Origin: UBA6912 sp963792895
GTDB taxonomy: Bacteria > Actinomycetota > Acidimicrobiia > Spongiisociales > UBA5794
NCBI GenBank assembly: GCA_963792895.1
Contig: CAWBYA010000009.1
Coordinates: 1 to 64,000, forward strand
Direction of reading: 5' to 3'
DNA: 64,000 nt
This document shows positions 48,303 through 57,455 of this stretch, piece after piece (position 1 is the first letter of the stretch; every line of letters starts with the position of its first letter). The position numbers were made by a program, and so were the translations under genes. The notes under the pieces were generated by a model. That model was not told the origin of the DNA and did no database searches. It saw nothing but the letters and a program-made list of their open reading frames with translations.

Positions 48303-49145
48303 ATGTGCGTGAAAGGCACGACTGCAGCCGTGAGAGGTCACCACCACGGAGCGTCCTCGCTGTCGAGACGGTCATTCCTCAAGTTCGGCGCCGCCGCTGC
48401 TGCTGGCACCGCTCTTGCAGCTGCCGGACCCGCGCTGCCTGCTCTGGCCGCACGCGGGCGGGGACGTGTCATCGACCTCACCCACCGCCTCATCGAGACG
48501 TTCCCTTCGTTCCTCGGACCGCAGGCTGCGTCGAGCGAGGTCACTTTCGATATCGCCACCGCCGGCTTCTACACGAAGACGTGGACGATCGAGGAGCACA
48601 TCGGCACCCACATCGACACCCCGGGCCATTTCACAGAAGGCCTCACCCTGGTCGACATGCTCGACCCCGCCACGCTCATGGCGCCGATCGTGGTCGTCGA
48701 CATCACCCACAAGGCCGCCGCCGACCCCAATGCAATGGTCGAGCCCGACGATCTCGTAGCCTTCGAATCTGCGCACGGGAGGATCCCGAGGCGGGCGATC
48801 GTTGCGATGAACTCCGGGTGGGCGAGCCGCGTCGACGACGCCGAGGACTTCCGTGGCGGTTCCGGGTTCCCGGACCTGAACTTCCCCGGCTTCAGCATCG
48901 ACGCCACAGACTGGCTCGTCGCACGACGCAACCCGGTCGGCATCGGCGTCGACACGATGAGCCTCGACCCCGGCAACTCGGCGACGTTCGACGTGCACGT
49001 CGGGTTCCTCGGGACCGGGAGGTACGGCATCGAGAACCTCGCCAATCTCGATGCGATCCCGCCGATCGGGGCGCACGCCTTCGTCGGACCGATCCCGTGG
49101 GAAGACGGCTCCGGCAGCCCCTGCCGCGTGCTCGCCATCGCCTGA
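48303..49145 (+). CDS. Tat-exported cyclase-family hydrolase
   Basis: Protein of 280 residues. SLSRRSFLKFGAAAAAGTAL near residues 19-38 is a twin-arginine signal peptide, so the folded enzyme is exported. The metal motif is EEHIGTHIDTPGHFTEGL, as in kynurenine formamidase and related hydrolases. GIGVDTMSLDPGN and VGFLGTGRYGIENLANLD are typical of the family. It lies between the first DUF885 gene and the ABC-2 exporter. The substrate is unknown. It belongs to the same family as the cytoplasmic enzyme at 10633. Confidence 0.88.
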   Translation: MCVKGTTAAVRGHHHGASSLSRRSFLKFGAAAAAGTALAAAGPALPALAARGRGRVIDLTHRLIETFPSFLGPQAASSEVTFDIATAGFYTKTWTIEEHIGTHIDTPGHFTEGLTLVDMLDPATLMAPIVVVDITHKAAADPNAMVEPDDLVAFESAHGRIPRRAIVAMNSGWASRVDDAEDFRGGSGFPDLNFPGFSIDATDWLVARRNPVGIGVDTMSLDPGNSATFDVHVGFLGTGRYGIENLANLDAIPPIGAHAFVGPIPWEDGSGSPCRVLAIA

Positions 49146-49243
49146 GAGGACCTTCCACGGCACGGCGGGGACCGGTTCGGGCTCGCCAGAGGGGCGGGAT
49201 CGCCGCCGTCACCCCCACGGGTGCGCGGGTACGCTCTCGGTTG

Positions 49244-50233
49244 GTGTCCGCCATCCACGTCTCCCAGTTGTCGAAGAACTACCGCGTGCCCGTGCGTGAG
49301 TCGGGGCTGCGGGCGTCGGTTCGCAGCCTCGTGCGACGCCAACATCGTGACGTGCTCGCCGTGGACCGCATCTCCTTCGACGTGGAGCCGGCCGAGGTGG
49401 TTGGCTTCCTCGGACCCAACGGGGCCGGGAAGACGACAACGCTGAAGATGTTGTCTGGCCTGCTCTACCCGGACTCGGGAGTCGCTGACGTCCTGGGCTT
49501 CACGCCGTCCGAACGCTCGAAGGCGTTCCTCAGCCGCATCACCCTGGTGATGGGCAACCGCAACCAACTCTCGTGGGATCTCCCCGCGATGGACTCGTTC
49601 GAGTTGAACCGGTCCATCTACCGGCTCGAGCCCGGTGCCTTTCGGGAGGCGCGCGACGAGTACATCGACCTCCTCGATCTGGGTGCGCTCGTGGACAAGC
49701 CGGTGCGCAACCTGTCCCTCGGGGAGCGGATGAAGATGGAGATCGCTGGGGCGCTGTTGCACCGGCCCAAGGTCCTCTTCCTCGACGAACCCACGATCGG
49801 CCTCGATGTCACCGCCCAGCGCAAGCTCCGCCAGTTCATCGCCGAGTACAACCACCGCCACGGAGCCACCGTCCTGCTGACCAGCCACTACATGGCCGAC
49901 GTCGTTGCCCTGTGCAAGCGTGTGATCGTCATCCACCACGGCCGCCTTCTGTACGACGGCGGGCTTGCGGGACTCAGCGAGCGCTTCGCCGCCGCCAAGA
50001 CGATCACCATCACCCTCGCCACGCCCGCGGAATCGCTCGAGGGCTACGGCACCATCGTTGCGCGCGAACCGCTCAAAGCGACATTCGAGGTGGCCCGCAG
50101 CGAGACGTCGCAGCTCGCTTCCCGACTTCTCGGCGACTTCGAGGTGATCGACCTCACCATCGAGGACCCACCCATCGAGGAGGTCATCGAGCGGGTGTTC
50201 GCCCACCCAGCAGACGAGCCTGACCCCGAATGA
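49244..50233 (+). CDS. ABC-2 type exporter ATPase
   Basis: ATPase of 329 residues. Walker A FLGPNGAGKTTTLKMLSGLL, signature NLSLGERMKMEIAGALL, Walker B VLFLDEPTIGLDVTAQ and switch LLTSHYMADV are present. The long N-terminus (RESGLRASVRSLVRRQHRDV) and C-terminal domain are typical of ATPases that pair with ABC-2 permeases of the PF06182 (DUF990) type. The GTG at 49244 is chosen because the coding pattern starts there. It overlaps the first permease gene by four bases. Confidence 0.92.
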   Translation: MSAIHVSQLSKNYRVPVRESGLRASVRSLVRRQHRDVLAVDRISFDVEPAEVVGFLGPNGAGKTTTLKMLSGLLYPDSGVADVLGFTPSERSKAFLSRITLVMGNRNQLSWDLPAMDSFELNRSIYRLEPGAFREARDEYIDLLDLGALVDKPVRNLSLGERMKMEIAGALLHRPKVLFLDEPTIGLDVTAQRKLRQFIAEYNHRHGATVLLTSHYMADVVALCKRVIVIHHGRLLYDGGLAGLSERFAAAKTITITLATPAESLEGYGTIVAREPLKATFEVARSETSQLASRLLGDFEVIDLTIEDPPIEEVIERVFAHPADEPDPE

Positions 50234-51033
50234 GCGACATCGTCCGTTTCTACCTCGGCTGGGGCCGAATCGCGATCCTCGAGCAGATCCAGTACCGGGT
50301 GGCCAACTACTTCTACATGATCGGCATGGTCGCCGAGCCGGTGATCTACCTCGTCGTCTGGTCGACCGTTGCCGAGGCGCAAGGCGGAGAAGTGGGCGGC
50401 TTCACCCCAGCCGAGCTCGCCGCCTACTACATCGTCTGGACCCTCGTCCGCAACATGAACATCGTCCTCACCCCGTATGCGTGGGAGGAGCGCATCCAGC
50501 GCGGCGAGCTCACCGTCGATCTGCTGCGCCCGGTCCATCCCGTCCACCGCGATCTCGCGTACTTCGCCGGCTGGAAGTTCGTGGCCATCGCCATGTGGCT
50601 GCCGATCGCCGTCGTGCTCACGCTGATCTTCCGTCCCGCCCTCAACCCAACCGGCACCGAGATCGGCCTGTTCTTCGTTGCGCTGTGGGGAGGCTTCTTC
50701 GTGCGCTTCTTCGCCCTGTGGGCGCTCGGCCTCGTCACGTTCTGGACGACTCGGGTCCAAGCGCTCTACGAGCTGTACTTCACGGCGGAACTACTGCTCT
50801 CCGGCCGGCTCGTGCCGCTCTCTCTGATGCCCTCGCCGGTGCAGACGGTCGCCGAGTTCCTCCCCTTCAAGTGGGCGTTTCAGTTCCCGATCGAGACGTT
50901 GATCGGGAAGCTCTCGACCCAAGAGATCCTCGCAGGCATCGGCATGCAGGCGCTGTGGACTGCGATCGGAATCGGCGTCACCGCCCTCGTGTGGCGGCGC
51001 AGCGTGCGGCGCTTCGCCGCGGTGGGTGGGTGA
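50230..51033 (+). CDS. ABC-2 type permease 1 (PF06182-like)
   Basis: Membrane protein of 267 residues with about six hydrophobic segments. AILEQIQYRVANYFYMIGMV at the N-terminus and the loop YAWEERIQRGELTVDLLRPV are characteristic of this permease family. It overlaps the ATPase gene by four bases and the second permease by eight. With the ATPase it would form a heterodimeric exporter. Substrate unknown. Confidence 0.9.
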   Translation: MSDIVRFYLGWGRIAILEQIQYRVANYFYMIGMVAEPVIYLVVWSTVAEAQGGEVGGFTPAELAAYYIVWTLVRNMNIVLTPYAWEERIQRGELTVDLLRPVHPVHRDLAYFAGWKFVAIAMWLPIAVVLTLIFRPALNPTGTEIGLFFVALWGGFFVRFFALWALGLVTFWTTRVQALYELYFTAELLLSGRLVPLSLMPSPVQTVAEFLPFKWAFQFPIETLIGKLSTQEILAGIGMQALWTAIGIGVTALVWRRSVRRFAAVGG

Positions 51034-51820
51034 GGTGACGTTCTTCCGCCTGGCGTGGGCGCACTTCAAGGTCGGGGCCATGAACGAGCTCCAGTACCGA
51101 GTGAACTTCTTCGTCCAGCTGTTCCAGTCTGTGCTTGCCCTCGGTACCGGGCTCATCGGGCTGTGGCTCGTGTTCAACCAGACCGACGAGCTTGCCGGGT
51201 GGCTGCCTGCCGAGTTGCTTGCGGTGATGGGGGTACACATCGTGATGGGCGGCCTGATCCAGACCTTCATCCAGCCGAACATGGCGCGTCTGATGGACGA
51301 CGTGCGGATGGGGACGCTCGACTACGTCCTCACGAAGCCTGCCGATTCGCAGGCCATGGTCAGCATCCGCGAGGTCCGCATCTGGAGCATCGTCGATGTT
51401 GTCACCGGGGCGATCGTCATCGGCGTCGCCGTCGCCCAACTCGATCGTTCGGTCGGCGTCTGGGATGCCGCCGGGTTTGTTCTCGCACTCTTCCTGGGGG
51501 CAGTGATGATCTACTGCTTCTGGCTGCTCCTGACGACGGGGGCATTCCGAGTCGTGAGGGTGGAGAACATCCTGGAGCTGTTCAGCGGCGTCTACCAGGC
51601 GGGCAGGTGGCCCGTTGGCATCTATCCCCTGTGGATGCGCGGCAGCCTGACCTTCCTCGTCCCGGTTGCCTTCGCCGTCACGGTGCCGGCTGAGGCGCTC
51701 ACCAGCAGGCTGACCCCGGGCACTCTTGCCGTTGCGGTGGTGTTCACGGTGGCGCTCGCCGTTGTCACACGACTGGTGTGGCGGATCGGGCTCCGCCACT
51801 ACAGCGGGGCATCGGCCTGA
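51026..51820 (+). CDS. ABC-2 type permease 2 (PF06182-like)
   Basis: Membrane protein of 264 residues, paralogous in layout to permease 1: MNELQYRVNFFVQLFQSVLA at the N-terminus, then DDVRMGTLDYVLTKPADSQA in the first loop. The GTG at 51026 overlaps the upstream gene; a GTG at 51035 is an alternative start. The gene is followed after 33 bases by the second DUF885 gene. Confidence 0.9.
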   Translation: MGEVTFFRLAWAHFKVGAMNELQYRVNFFVQLFQSVLALGTGLIGLWLVFNQTDELAGWLPAELLAVMGVHIVMGGLIQTFIQPNMARLMDDVRMGTLDYVLTKPADSQAMVSIREVRIWSIVDVVTGAIVIGVAVAQLDRSVGVWDAAGFVLALFLGAVMIYCFWLLLTTGAFRVVRVENILELFSGVYQAGRWPVGIYPLWMRGSLTFLVPVAFAVTVPAEALTSRLTPGTLAVAVVFTVALAVVTRLVWRIGLRHYSGASA

Positions 51821-51853
51821 CCCAGAGCGGGACCGGCTCACTATCGTCCAGTC

Positions 51854-53554
51854 ATGGACTCCGCTGCACCACCCGCATCTTCCCCGCTCGCTGCGCTCGC
51901 CGACGAATACTGGGAATACGTGCTCGCCGAGATCTCGCCCACGCTTGCGACGCTGCTCGGCGACCATCGCTACGACGACAAGATCGAGGACGTCAGCCGC
52001 CAGGCGGAGGACCGCCACATCGCCAAGCTCGACGACATCGTCGCCAGGGCGGACGCCATCGACGTCGCTGGGCTCTCCACAGACGACATCGTCACGCGCG
52101 GCGTATTGATCCACGAGGCTCAAGGCACGGCCAACGAGATGCGGTCCCGGCTTGCGGAGTTCGACGTGAGTCCGTCGACGGGCCTGCAGGTCCAGTACCT
52201 CCAGGTGATCGGCCAGCTCCCCATCACCGAGCCCGAGCACGCCGAAGCAATCGTTGCCAAGCTCGCCAAGCTCGGCAGCGTCTTCGAACAGGCCGTCTTC
52301 CGGCTGCGCCAGGGTCTGGCGATGGAGCGCACGCCGCCTGCCATCGCCGTCGACAAGGCAGTTGCTCAGATCGACGCCTATCTCGCGTCGCCACTGGAAA
52401 CAGATCCGTTCGCCGTGCTCTCGCCGCCGGCCGCCTTCAGCAGTGAACAGACGGCGGCGTGGCGGGACCGGCTCATCGATGTCGTTCGGGACTCCGTGCG
52501 GCCCGGTTACGAGGCCTACCGGCACGCCCTGGCCGCCGAGGTTGCACCCAGAGCGAGACCGCCGGAGCGTACGGGTGTCAGCTGGCTCCCGGACGGTGCC
52601 GACGTGTACGGATGGGCGATTCAGCGCCATACGTCGCTTGAGCTCCCAGCCTTCGATATCCACCAGATCGGGCTCGGGATCATCGCCGAACTCGCCGACG
52701 AATACCGCGAGCTGGGTAGCAAGGTCCTCGCAACGAGCGACCTCGATGAGATCTTCGACCGTTTGCGCAACGACCCGGAGCTCCGCTTCGGCACGCGGGA
52801 GGAGATCGTCGCCGCTGCACAGGGTGCGATGGATCGGGCCTTCGCAGCGATCCCGGACTGGTTCGGGCGACTCCCCAAGGCGCCATGCGTGATGGCCGAG
52901 ATCCCGGGTCCCGGCGCCGAGGAGGCACCGCTCGCCTACTACTTCCCGCCCACGCCGGACGGGAGCCGGCCAGGTCAGTTCTTCGTCAACACGACCGAGC
53001 CGACCACGCGCACACGCTTCGAGTCTGAGGCGCTCGCCTTCCATGAGTCGATCCCGGGGCATCATCTCCAGCTTGCCATCGCGCAGGAGCTCGACGACAT
53101 CCCAACGTTCCGCAAACACGCAACCATCGGCGCATATGTCGAAGGATGGGGGCTGTACACCGAGCGACTTGCCGATGAGATGGGCCTCTACACGAGCGAT
53201 AGCACCCGCCTCGGCATGCTGTCGTTCGATTCGTGGCGGGCGGGCAGGCTGGTTGTCGACACGGGGATCCACGCCCTCGGCTGGTCGCGCCAGGAGGCGA
53301 TCGAGTGGCTCGCCGCCAACACGCCCCAGGCGTTCAACAACATCGAGGCGGAGGTCGACCGCTACATCGGCTGGCCCGGGCAGGCGCTGGGCTACATGCT
53401 TGGACGGCGGGAGATCGTCAGGCTGCGACGAGAGTCGGAAGAGCGCATGGGCGACCGCTTCGACGTCCGCGCCTTCCACGACGTCGTACTCGGCTCGGGG
53501 CCAGTCCCGCTCGGTCTGCTCGGCGAAATCGTGACTGCGTGGGCGACCTCATGA
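51854..53554 (+). CDS. DUF885 family protein, putative zinc hydrolase (copy 2)
   Basis: Protein of 566 residues and paralogue of the gene at 46479. Near residue 396 it has ALAFHESIPGHHLQLAIAQ, with the H-E-x-x-x-x-H-H metal motif, then TIGAYVEGWGLYTERLADEM. The ATG at 51854 starts the first family segment (LADEYWEYVLAE). It lies directly after the exporter permease and overlaps the small ORF that follows by four bases. Two DUF885 copies around one exporter suggest that the peptidase-like activity and export are linked, for example processing and export of a small peptide; this is inference. Confidence 0.9.
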   Translation: MDSAAPPASSPLAALADEYWEYVLAEISPTLATLLGDHRYDDKIEDVSRQAEDRHIAKLDDIVARADAIDVAGLSTDDIVTRGVLIHEAQGTANEMRSRLAEFDVSPSTGLQVQYLQVIGQLPITEPEHAEAIVAKLAKLGSVFEQAVFRLRQGLAMERTPPAIAVDKAVAQIDAYLASPLETDPFAVLSPPAAFSSEQTAAWRDRLIDVVRDSVRPGYEAYRHALAAEVAPRARPPERTGVSWLPDGADVYGWAIQRHTSLELPAFDIHQIGLGIIAELADEYRELGSKVLATSDLDEIFDRLRNDPELRFGTREEIVAAAQGAMDRAFAAIPDWFGRLPKAPCVMAEIPGPGAEEAPLAYYFPPTPDGSRPGQFFVNTTEPTTRTRFESEALAFHESIPGHHLQLAIAQELDDIPTFRKHATIGAYVEGWGLYTERLADEMGLYTSDSTRLGMLSFDSWRAGRLVVDTGIHALGWSRQEAIEWLAANTPQAFNNIEAEVDRYIGWPGQALGYMLGRREIVRLRRESEERMGDRFDVRAFHDVVLGSGPVPLGLLGEIVTAWATS

Positions 53555-53805
53555 TCGAGTTGGTGCGCCCTCCGGCATCGCACGAAGCCGACGCCATCGC
53601 CGATACCCTGCGCGAGATGGTGGTGGCGTTCCGGGTGATCGATGATCCGTCGGCAACCTCGCCGGTGCTTCGCGACGGCCCACGCATTGCGACCACCAGG
53701 GAAGACGTTGCCGCATTCATGGACGAGCTGCGCCACGACGTGCTGTTGTGGAGCAAGTACCAGTCCGACACCTGTTACGTCGACGGTGTCGATGGGACGT
53801 GTTGA
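53551..53805 (+). CDS. small hypothetical protein
   Basis: An 84-residue protein whose ATG overlaps the DUF885 stop (ATGA). PPASHEADAIADTLREMVVA is a helix, and LLWSKYQSDTCYVDGVDG forms the end. I do not recognise it. The tight overlap and the strong terminator 77 bases after its stop make it the last gene of the transcript. Confidence 0.65.
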   Translation: MIELVRPPASHEADAIADTLREMVVAFRVIDDPSATSPVLRDGPRIATTREDVAAFMDELRHDVLLWSKYQSDTCYVDGVDGTC

Positions 53806-53881
53806 GCCCGGGAAAAGTTTGCCTACCCGGATGCTGAAGTCGGTTTCAGGGTGGTCTATGATGAAATCTCCTACCACAGCG

Positions 53882-53912
53882 AAAAGGCCCGCTCCTCGTG
53901 AGCGGGCCTTTT
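53882..53912. terminator. strong bidirectional intrinsic terminator
   Basis: AAAAGGCCCGCTC-CTCGT-GAGCGGGCCTTTT: a perfect 13-base stem, with the A and T runs giving a U-tail on either strand. It lies between the convergent small ORF and glutamate dehydrogenase gene and can serve both. Confidence 0.93.
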
Positions 53913-53931
53913 CGTTATCCGGGTGCTCGCT

Positions 53932-55314
53932 CTACGGCCAGATGCCCCGCTGGAGAGCGGCACGCACGTTGGCACCGACCGCCAGCACGTGGGCTGCGAT
54001 CCGGAGATCAGGCATCGGGAGATCGCCGTTGCGCTTCACCTTCTTCCACTCCTGCGCGAAGTGTTCGTGCCCTTCGACGAGCGCAACTCGCCTCGTCACG
54101 ACGTGCTCGGTGGCCCGCCGCATCTTGTGACGCAGCTTCTCCAGCACGTCGTGTTCCTCCCAGCGTTGGTTCTCGAGGTTCTGCACCCACTCGTAGTAGC
54201 TGACGACCACACCGCCAGCGTTGGCGAGGATGTCAGGGAGCACGTGGATGCCGCGCTCTGCGAGCACGCGGTCTGCACCGGGCGTGACCGGCCCGTTGGC
54301 CGCTTCGACGATGAGCCGGGCGGCGATCCGGTCCGCATTGGCGAGCGTGATCTGGTTCTCCAGCGCCGCCGGCACGAGGATCTCACACGGCACCTCGAGC
54401 AGCTCCTGCGGGTCCAGCGATTTCGCTCCCGGATAGCCCACGACACTCCCGGTCTCCTGCTTGTGGTCCATCACCTTGCGCACATCGAGCCCGCTCGGCT
54501 CGTAGATGCCACCTTTCGAGTCGCTGACGGCCACGATGGTCGCCCCAGATGCGCTGAACAGCCGGGCAGCGTGGTAGCCGGCGTTGCCGAAGCCCTGAAT
54601 GGCGATCGTCGCTTCCGACAGATCGCTCACGTCGGGGATGCTCCCGATCTCGAGGAAGTGCTCGGTCACGAATACGGCGCCCTGCGCCGTTGCCGCCGAC
54701 CGGCCTGGCGATCCACCGAGGTCGAGTGGCTTGCCGGTCACGACAGGGAGGTTGTTCTCCCCTGGGTGCATCATCGAGTAGGTGTCATAGACCCACGCCA
54801 TCGTCTGCTCGTTCGTATAGACGTCCGGTGCAGGGATGTCGGTGTACGGGCCGATGTTGTCGCCCAGCGCCGAGATGAATCGACGTGTGATGCGCGAGAG
54901 CTCGCCTTCCGAGCGAGCATGCGGATCACATTGCACGCCGCCCTTGGCGCCACCAAACGGGATGTCCACGAGGGCGCACTTCAGGGTCATCCAATAGGCG
55001 AGCGCCTTGACCTCGTCCAGGTCGACATTCGGGTGGAACCGTATGCCGCCCTTGCCCGGCCCCCGGATGGTGGAGTGCAGCACGCGGTACCCCGTGAATG
55101 TTCGCACCTGGCCGTCATCCATCAGCACCGGCAGCACCACCTGAACCGACCGCTGCGGGCGGAATATCCAGTCGGCGAGGCCGGCGTGGGTGTTGATCTC
55201 CGGTATGTAGGGACGCGTCATCTCGAATTGGAGACGAGCAATCGAGTTCGGGTTGAGCTCTTCGTGCTCGTCATCAGACACGCTCGGGACGTCCCCAGCC
55301 GCTTTGGCATTCAT
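53932..55314 (-). CDS. Glu/Leu/Phe/Val dehydrogenase family (probable glutamate dehydrogenase)
   Basis: Amino-acid dehydrogenase of 460 residues. GGIRFHPNVDLDEVKALAYW and MTLKCALVDIPFGGAKGGV hold the substrate-binding and catalytic Lys residues, DIPAPDVYTNEQTMAW the catalytic Asp, and IAIQGFGNAGYHAARL the NAD(P)-binding glycine motif. It interconverts glutamate with 2-oxoglutarate and ammonia, or related amino acids. The ATG at 55314 has AAGGAG about eight bases before it; the longer open frame upstream runs into a repeated intergenic module and is rejected. It is monocistronic. Confidence 0.93.
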   Translation of the reverse strand: MNAKAAGDVPSVSDDEHEELNPNSIARLQFEMTRPYIPEINTHAGLADWIFRPQRSVQVVLPVLMDDGQVRTFTGYRVLHSTIRGPGKGGIRFHPNVDLDEVKALAYWMTLKCALVDIPFGGAKGGVQCDPHARSEGELSRITRRFISALGDNIGPYTDIPAPDVYTNEQTMAWVYDTYSMMHPGENNLPVVTGKPLDLGGSPGRSAATAQGAVFVTEHFLEIGSIPDVSDLSEATIAIQGFGNAGYHAARLFSASGATIVAVSDSKGGIYEPSGLDVRKVMDHKQETGSVVGYPGAKSLDPQELLEVPCEILVPAALENQITLANADRIAARLIVEAANGPVTPGADRVLAERGIHVLPDILANAGGVVVSYYEWVQNLENQRWEEHDVLEKLRHKMRRATEHVVTRRVALVEGHEHFAQEWKKVKRNGDLPMPDLRIAAHVLAVGANVRAALQRGIWP

Positions 55315-55470
55315 GCTTCTGGCTCCTTCAGTCGCCCCGTCGCGAAATACGCGGGGCACCAACTTCTCATGCTGGAACCCGAGGCGCCGAATGGCCAGGG
55401 GCCAATGATCCCTTCGCCCCCGGCCGGACGGCGGGCCATCGAGCCTCTCGTTGCGGGTGCCGGAGAGCGA

Positions 55471-55611
55471 AGCGAACCGTCGCGCCGCACCCAAGGCCGT
55501 GCGGATGGTGCCCCTCAGACGAGCCCGCAACGGGCCCGCCAGCTCCCCCGGCGGGAGAGCCATCCGAACCGACGTCGCAACGCCGGCGGAGAGGGAGGGA
55601 TCTGAACCCTC
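55471..55611. repeat. intergenic module B, copy 1, with tRNA-Ser 3' fragment
   Basis: About 140 bases nearly identical to 55765-55911. It ends (55584-55612) with the T-arm and acceptor of a tRNA-Ser(GCT), but the rest of the tRNA is missing here. Copy 2 ends in the complete tRNA-Ser(GCT). Confidence 0.8.
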
Positions 55612-55671
55612 GCCCCAGCCGGACGGCAGTCGAACGATCGGCTCCCCCCAGGAGAGATCGCAGCGCGAAAC

Positions 55672-55764
55672 ATCGGATCATCCCCCCTCCAGGGGGGATC
55701 GCAGAGCGAAGCGATGCGAGGGGGGTGAGGCAAGGCGTGCATGATCCCCGGACGGTCACGAAGG
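55672..55764. repeat. intergenic module A, copy 1
   Basis: Contains the hairpin ATCCCCCCT-CC-AGGGGGGAT and GTGAGGCAAGGCGTGCATG. It recurs with about 85 percent identity at 56355-56444, again immediately before a module B copy. Confidence 0.75.
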
Positions 55765-55973
<209 letters not shown>

Positions 55974-56083
55974 AAGTGCCGACAGGTTATCAGCCCGTCG
56001 CCGTCGGCTCACCAAGCAGCGCGGCCACCTTGGGACGCACATCGTTACTTCAGGCACTCCCCAGCACGGCCGCGATCGGGTAG

Positions 56084-56329
56084 ATGTGGGATGACGCCAA
56101 ACCGAGGTGGTGCGTGATCGCAATCCCAGTCGGTCTCTTGATGGTGATCTTCGGTGTGCTGGCCGCTACCAACTCGCTCTGGATCGTTCGGCGAGCCGTT
56201 CGTGTGTGGCCTCGGCGCCTCACCCACCTCGACACCGAGCGCTTCCAGACGTCGGAATTCCTGATTCGCTACCTGGGGCTGATGCTCTCCGCGGCCGGCA
56301 TCGGCGTGATCCTCATCGCTCTCGTCTGA
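56084..56329 (+). CDS. small two-helix membrane protein
   Basis: An 81-residue ORF with two hydrophobic segments, VIAIPVGLLMVIFGVLAATN and YLGLMLSAAGIGVILIALV, separated by a basic loop (RRAVRVWPRRL). It lies between two tRNA-Ser genes. I recognise no family, but the clear two-helix layout and absence of competing frames make it a credible gene. Confidence 0.6.
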   Translation: MWDDAKPRWCVIAIPVGLLMVIFGVLAATNSLWIVRRAVRVWPRRLTHLDTERFQTSEFLIRYLGLMLSAAGIGVILIALV

Positions 56330-56354
56330 CGCCGTAGGCGCACGCAGGCATGTT

Positions 56355-56575
56355 CGGCTCATCCCCCCTCCAGGCGGGATCGTAGAGCGCGGCGATGGGA
56401 GGGGGTGAGGCAAGGCCTGCATGATCCCCGGAGGGTCACGAAGGAGCGAATCGTCGCACCGCCCACCGAGCCGTCCGGGTGGTGCCCCCGCAGACGAGCC
56501 CGCATTGGGCCCGCCGGCTGGGGGAGCCATCCGGACCGGACGTGGTCACACGGCGGAGGGAGTGGGATTCGAACC
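56355..56575. repeat. modules A and B, diverged copy
   Basis: Module A (56355-56444) is followed by module B (56445-56575), as at 55672-55911. Module B ends in the 3' part of tRNA-Ser(CGA). The same order in front of two different serine tRNAs argues that tRNA and flank were duplicated together. Confidence 0.7.
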
Positions 56576-56642
56576 CACGGGACCCCTAATGAGGCCCAAC
56601 GGTTTTCGAGACCGTCGCCTTCGTCCGCTCGGCCATCCCTCC
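56554..56642 (-). tRNA. tRNA-Ser(CGA)
   Basis: Class II tRNA. Acceptor GGAGGGA/TCCCTCC, anticodon arm ACGGT-CTCGAAA-ACCGT with anticodon CGA, long variable arm, T-loop TTCGAAT. Discriminator G; CCA is not encoded (CCG in the DNA). Confidence 0.95.
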
Positions 56643-56685
56643 AGAGCGTGCGGATTGTAGGCCTCCGCCCACCTGCGGGCTCCGC

Positions 56686-57153
56686 TCACCTGCGCTCGTT
56701 GAAGAAGGCTTCGAGCAGCTGCGCAGCCTCGTCCATGCGTACGCCGGCGACGACCTCGCAACGATGGTTGAGCCTGGCGTCCTGCGGGATGTTGTAGAGG
56801 CTCCACACCGCACCGGCCTTGGGGTCGGAGGCCCCGTAGACGATCCGGTCGACTCGGGCCAACACGGCGGCCATCGCACACATCGCACATGGCTCGAGCG
56901 TCACCACCAGGGTGTGACCCGACAGCCGCCAGTCGCCCCGGAGCCGGGTCGACGCCGACAGCACGAGCAGCTCGGCATGGGCGGTGACATCACCGGTTTC
57001 CTCGCGCCGGTTGTGGTCCGACACCACGACGCCGCCATCGGCATCGAGCAGCACCGCACCAATAGGGACATCGCCGTGCTCGAGGGCCGCGTGCGCTTCG
57101 TCGAGGGCGAGCCCCATCGCCATATCGAACTCGCTGATCGCCTTCACCGTCAC
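56686..57153 (-). CDS. tadA: tRNA adenosine(34) deaminase
   Basis: Deaminase of 155 residues. Zinc ligands are His in VTAHAELLVL, with its catalytic Glu, and the Cys pair in LEPCAMCAMA. IPIGAVLLDADG-like and DPKAGAVWSLYNI are typical TadA segments. It converts A34 of tRNA-Arg(ACG) to inosine so that one tRNA reads CGU, CGC and CGA. Its substrate tRNA is encoded in this same window at 31.4 kb. It sits among four tRNA-Ser genes, which are not its substrates. Confidence 0.94.
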   Translation of the reverse strand: MTVKAISEFDMAMGLALDEAHAALEHGDVPIGAVLLDADGGVVVSDHNRREETGDVTAHAELLVLSASTRLRGDWRLSGHTLVVTLEPCAMCAMAAVLARVDRIVYGASDPKAGAVWSLYNIPQDARLNHRCEVVAGVRMDEAAQLLEAFFNERR

Positions 57154-57183
57154 CCCGACCCTTCTCTACACTGTCCGACCCTA

Positions 57184-57277
57184 GGAGGGATCGCATAGTC
57201 TGGCCTAGTGCGCACGCCTGGAAAGCGTGTAGGTGGTGTAAGCCGCCTCGAGGGTTCAAATCCCTCTCCCTCCGCCA
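57184..57277 (+). tRNA. tRNA-Ser(GGA)
   Basis: Class II tRNA. Acceptor GGAGGGA/TCCCTCC, anticodon arm CACGC-CTGGAAA-GCGTG with anticodon GGA, T-loop TTCAAAT, discriminator G and encoded CCA. Confidence 0.95.
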
Positions 57278-57331
57278 CAGACGAGTCCGTGCGGCTGCCC
57301 TTCGGGCGTCCGCAGCCCCGTCTGGAGAACC

Positions 57332-57422
57332 GGAGGGATGGCCGAGCGGACGAAGGCAGCAGTCTTGAAAACTGCCGAGCCCCCAGCGGGTTCCGTGGGT
57401 TCGAATCCCACTCCCTCCGCCA
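57332..57422 (+). tRNA. tRNA-Ser(TGA)
   Basis: Class II tRNA. Acceptor GGAGGGA/TCCCTCC, anticodon arm GCAGT-CTTGAAA-ACTGC with anticodon TGA, T-loop TTCGAAT, discriminator G and encoded CCA. The integrase gene ends only 34 bases downstream, so its 3' end is the likely integration target. Confidence 0.96.
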
Positions 57423-57455
57423 AGGAACGGTTGCTACGTAAGGCTTTGCGACCGG

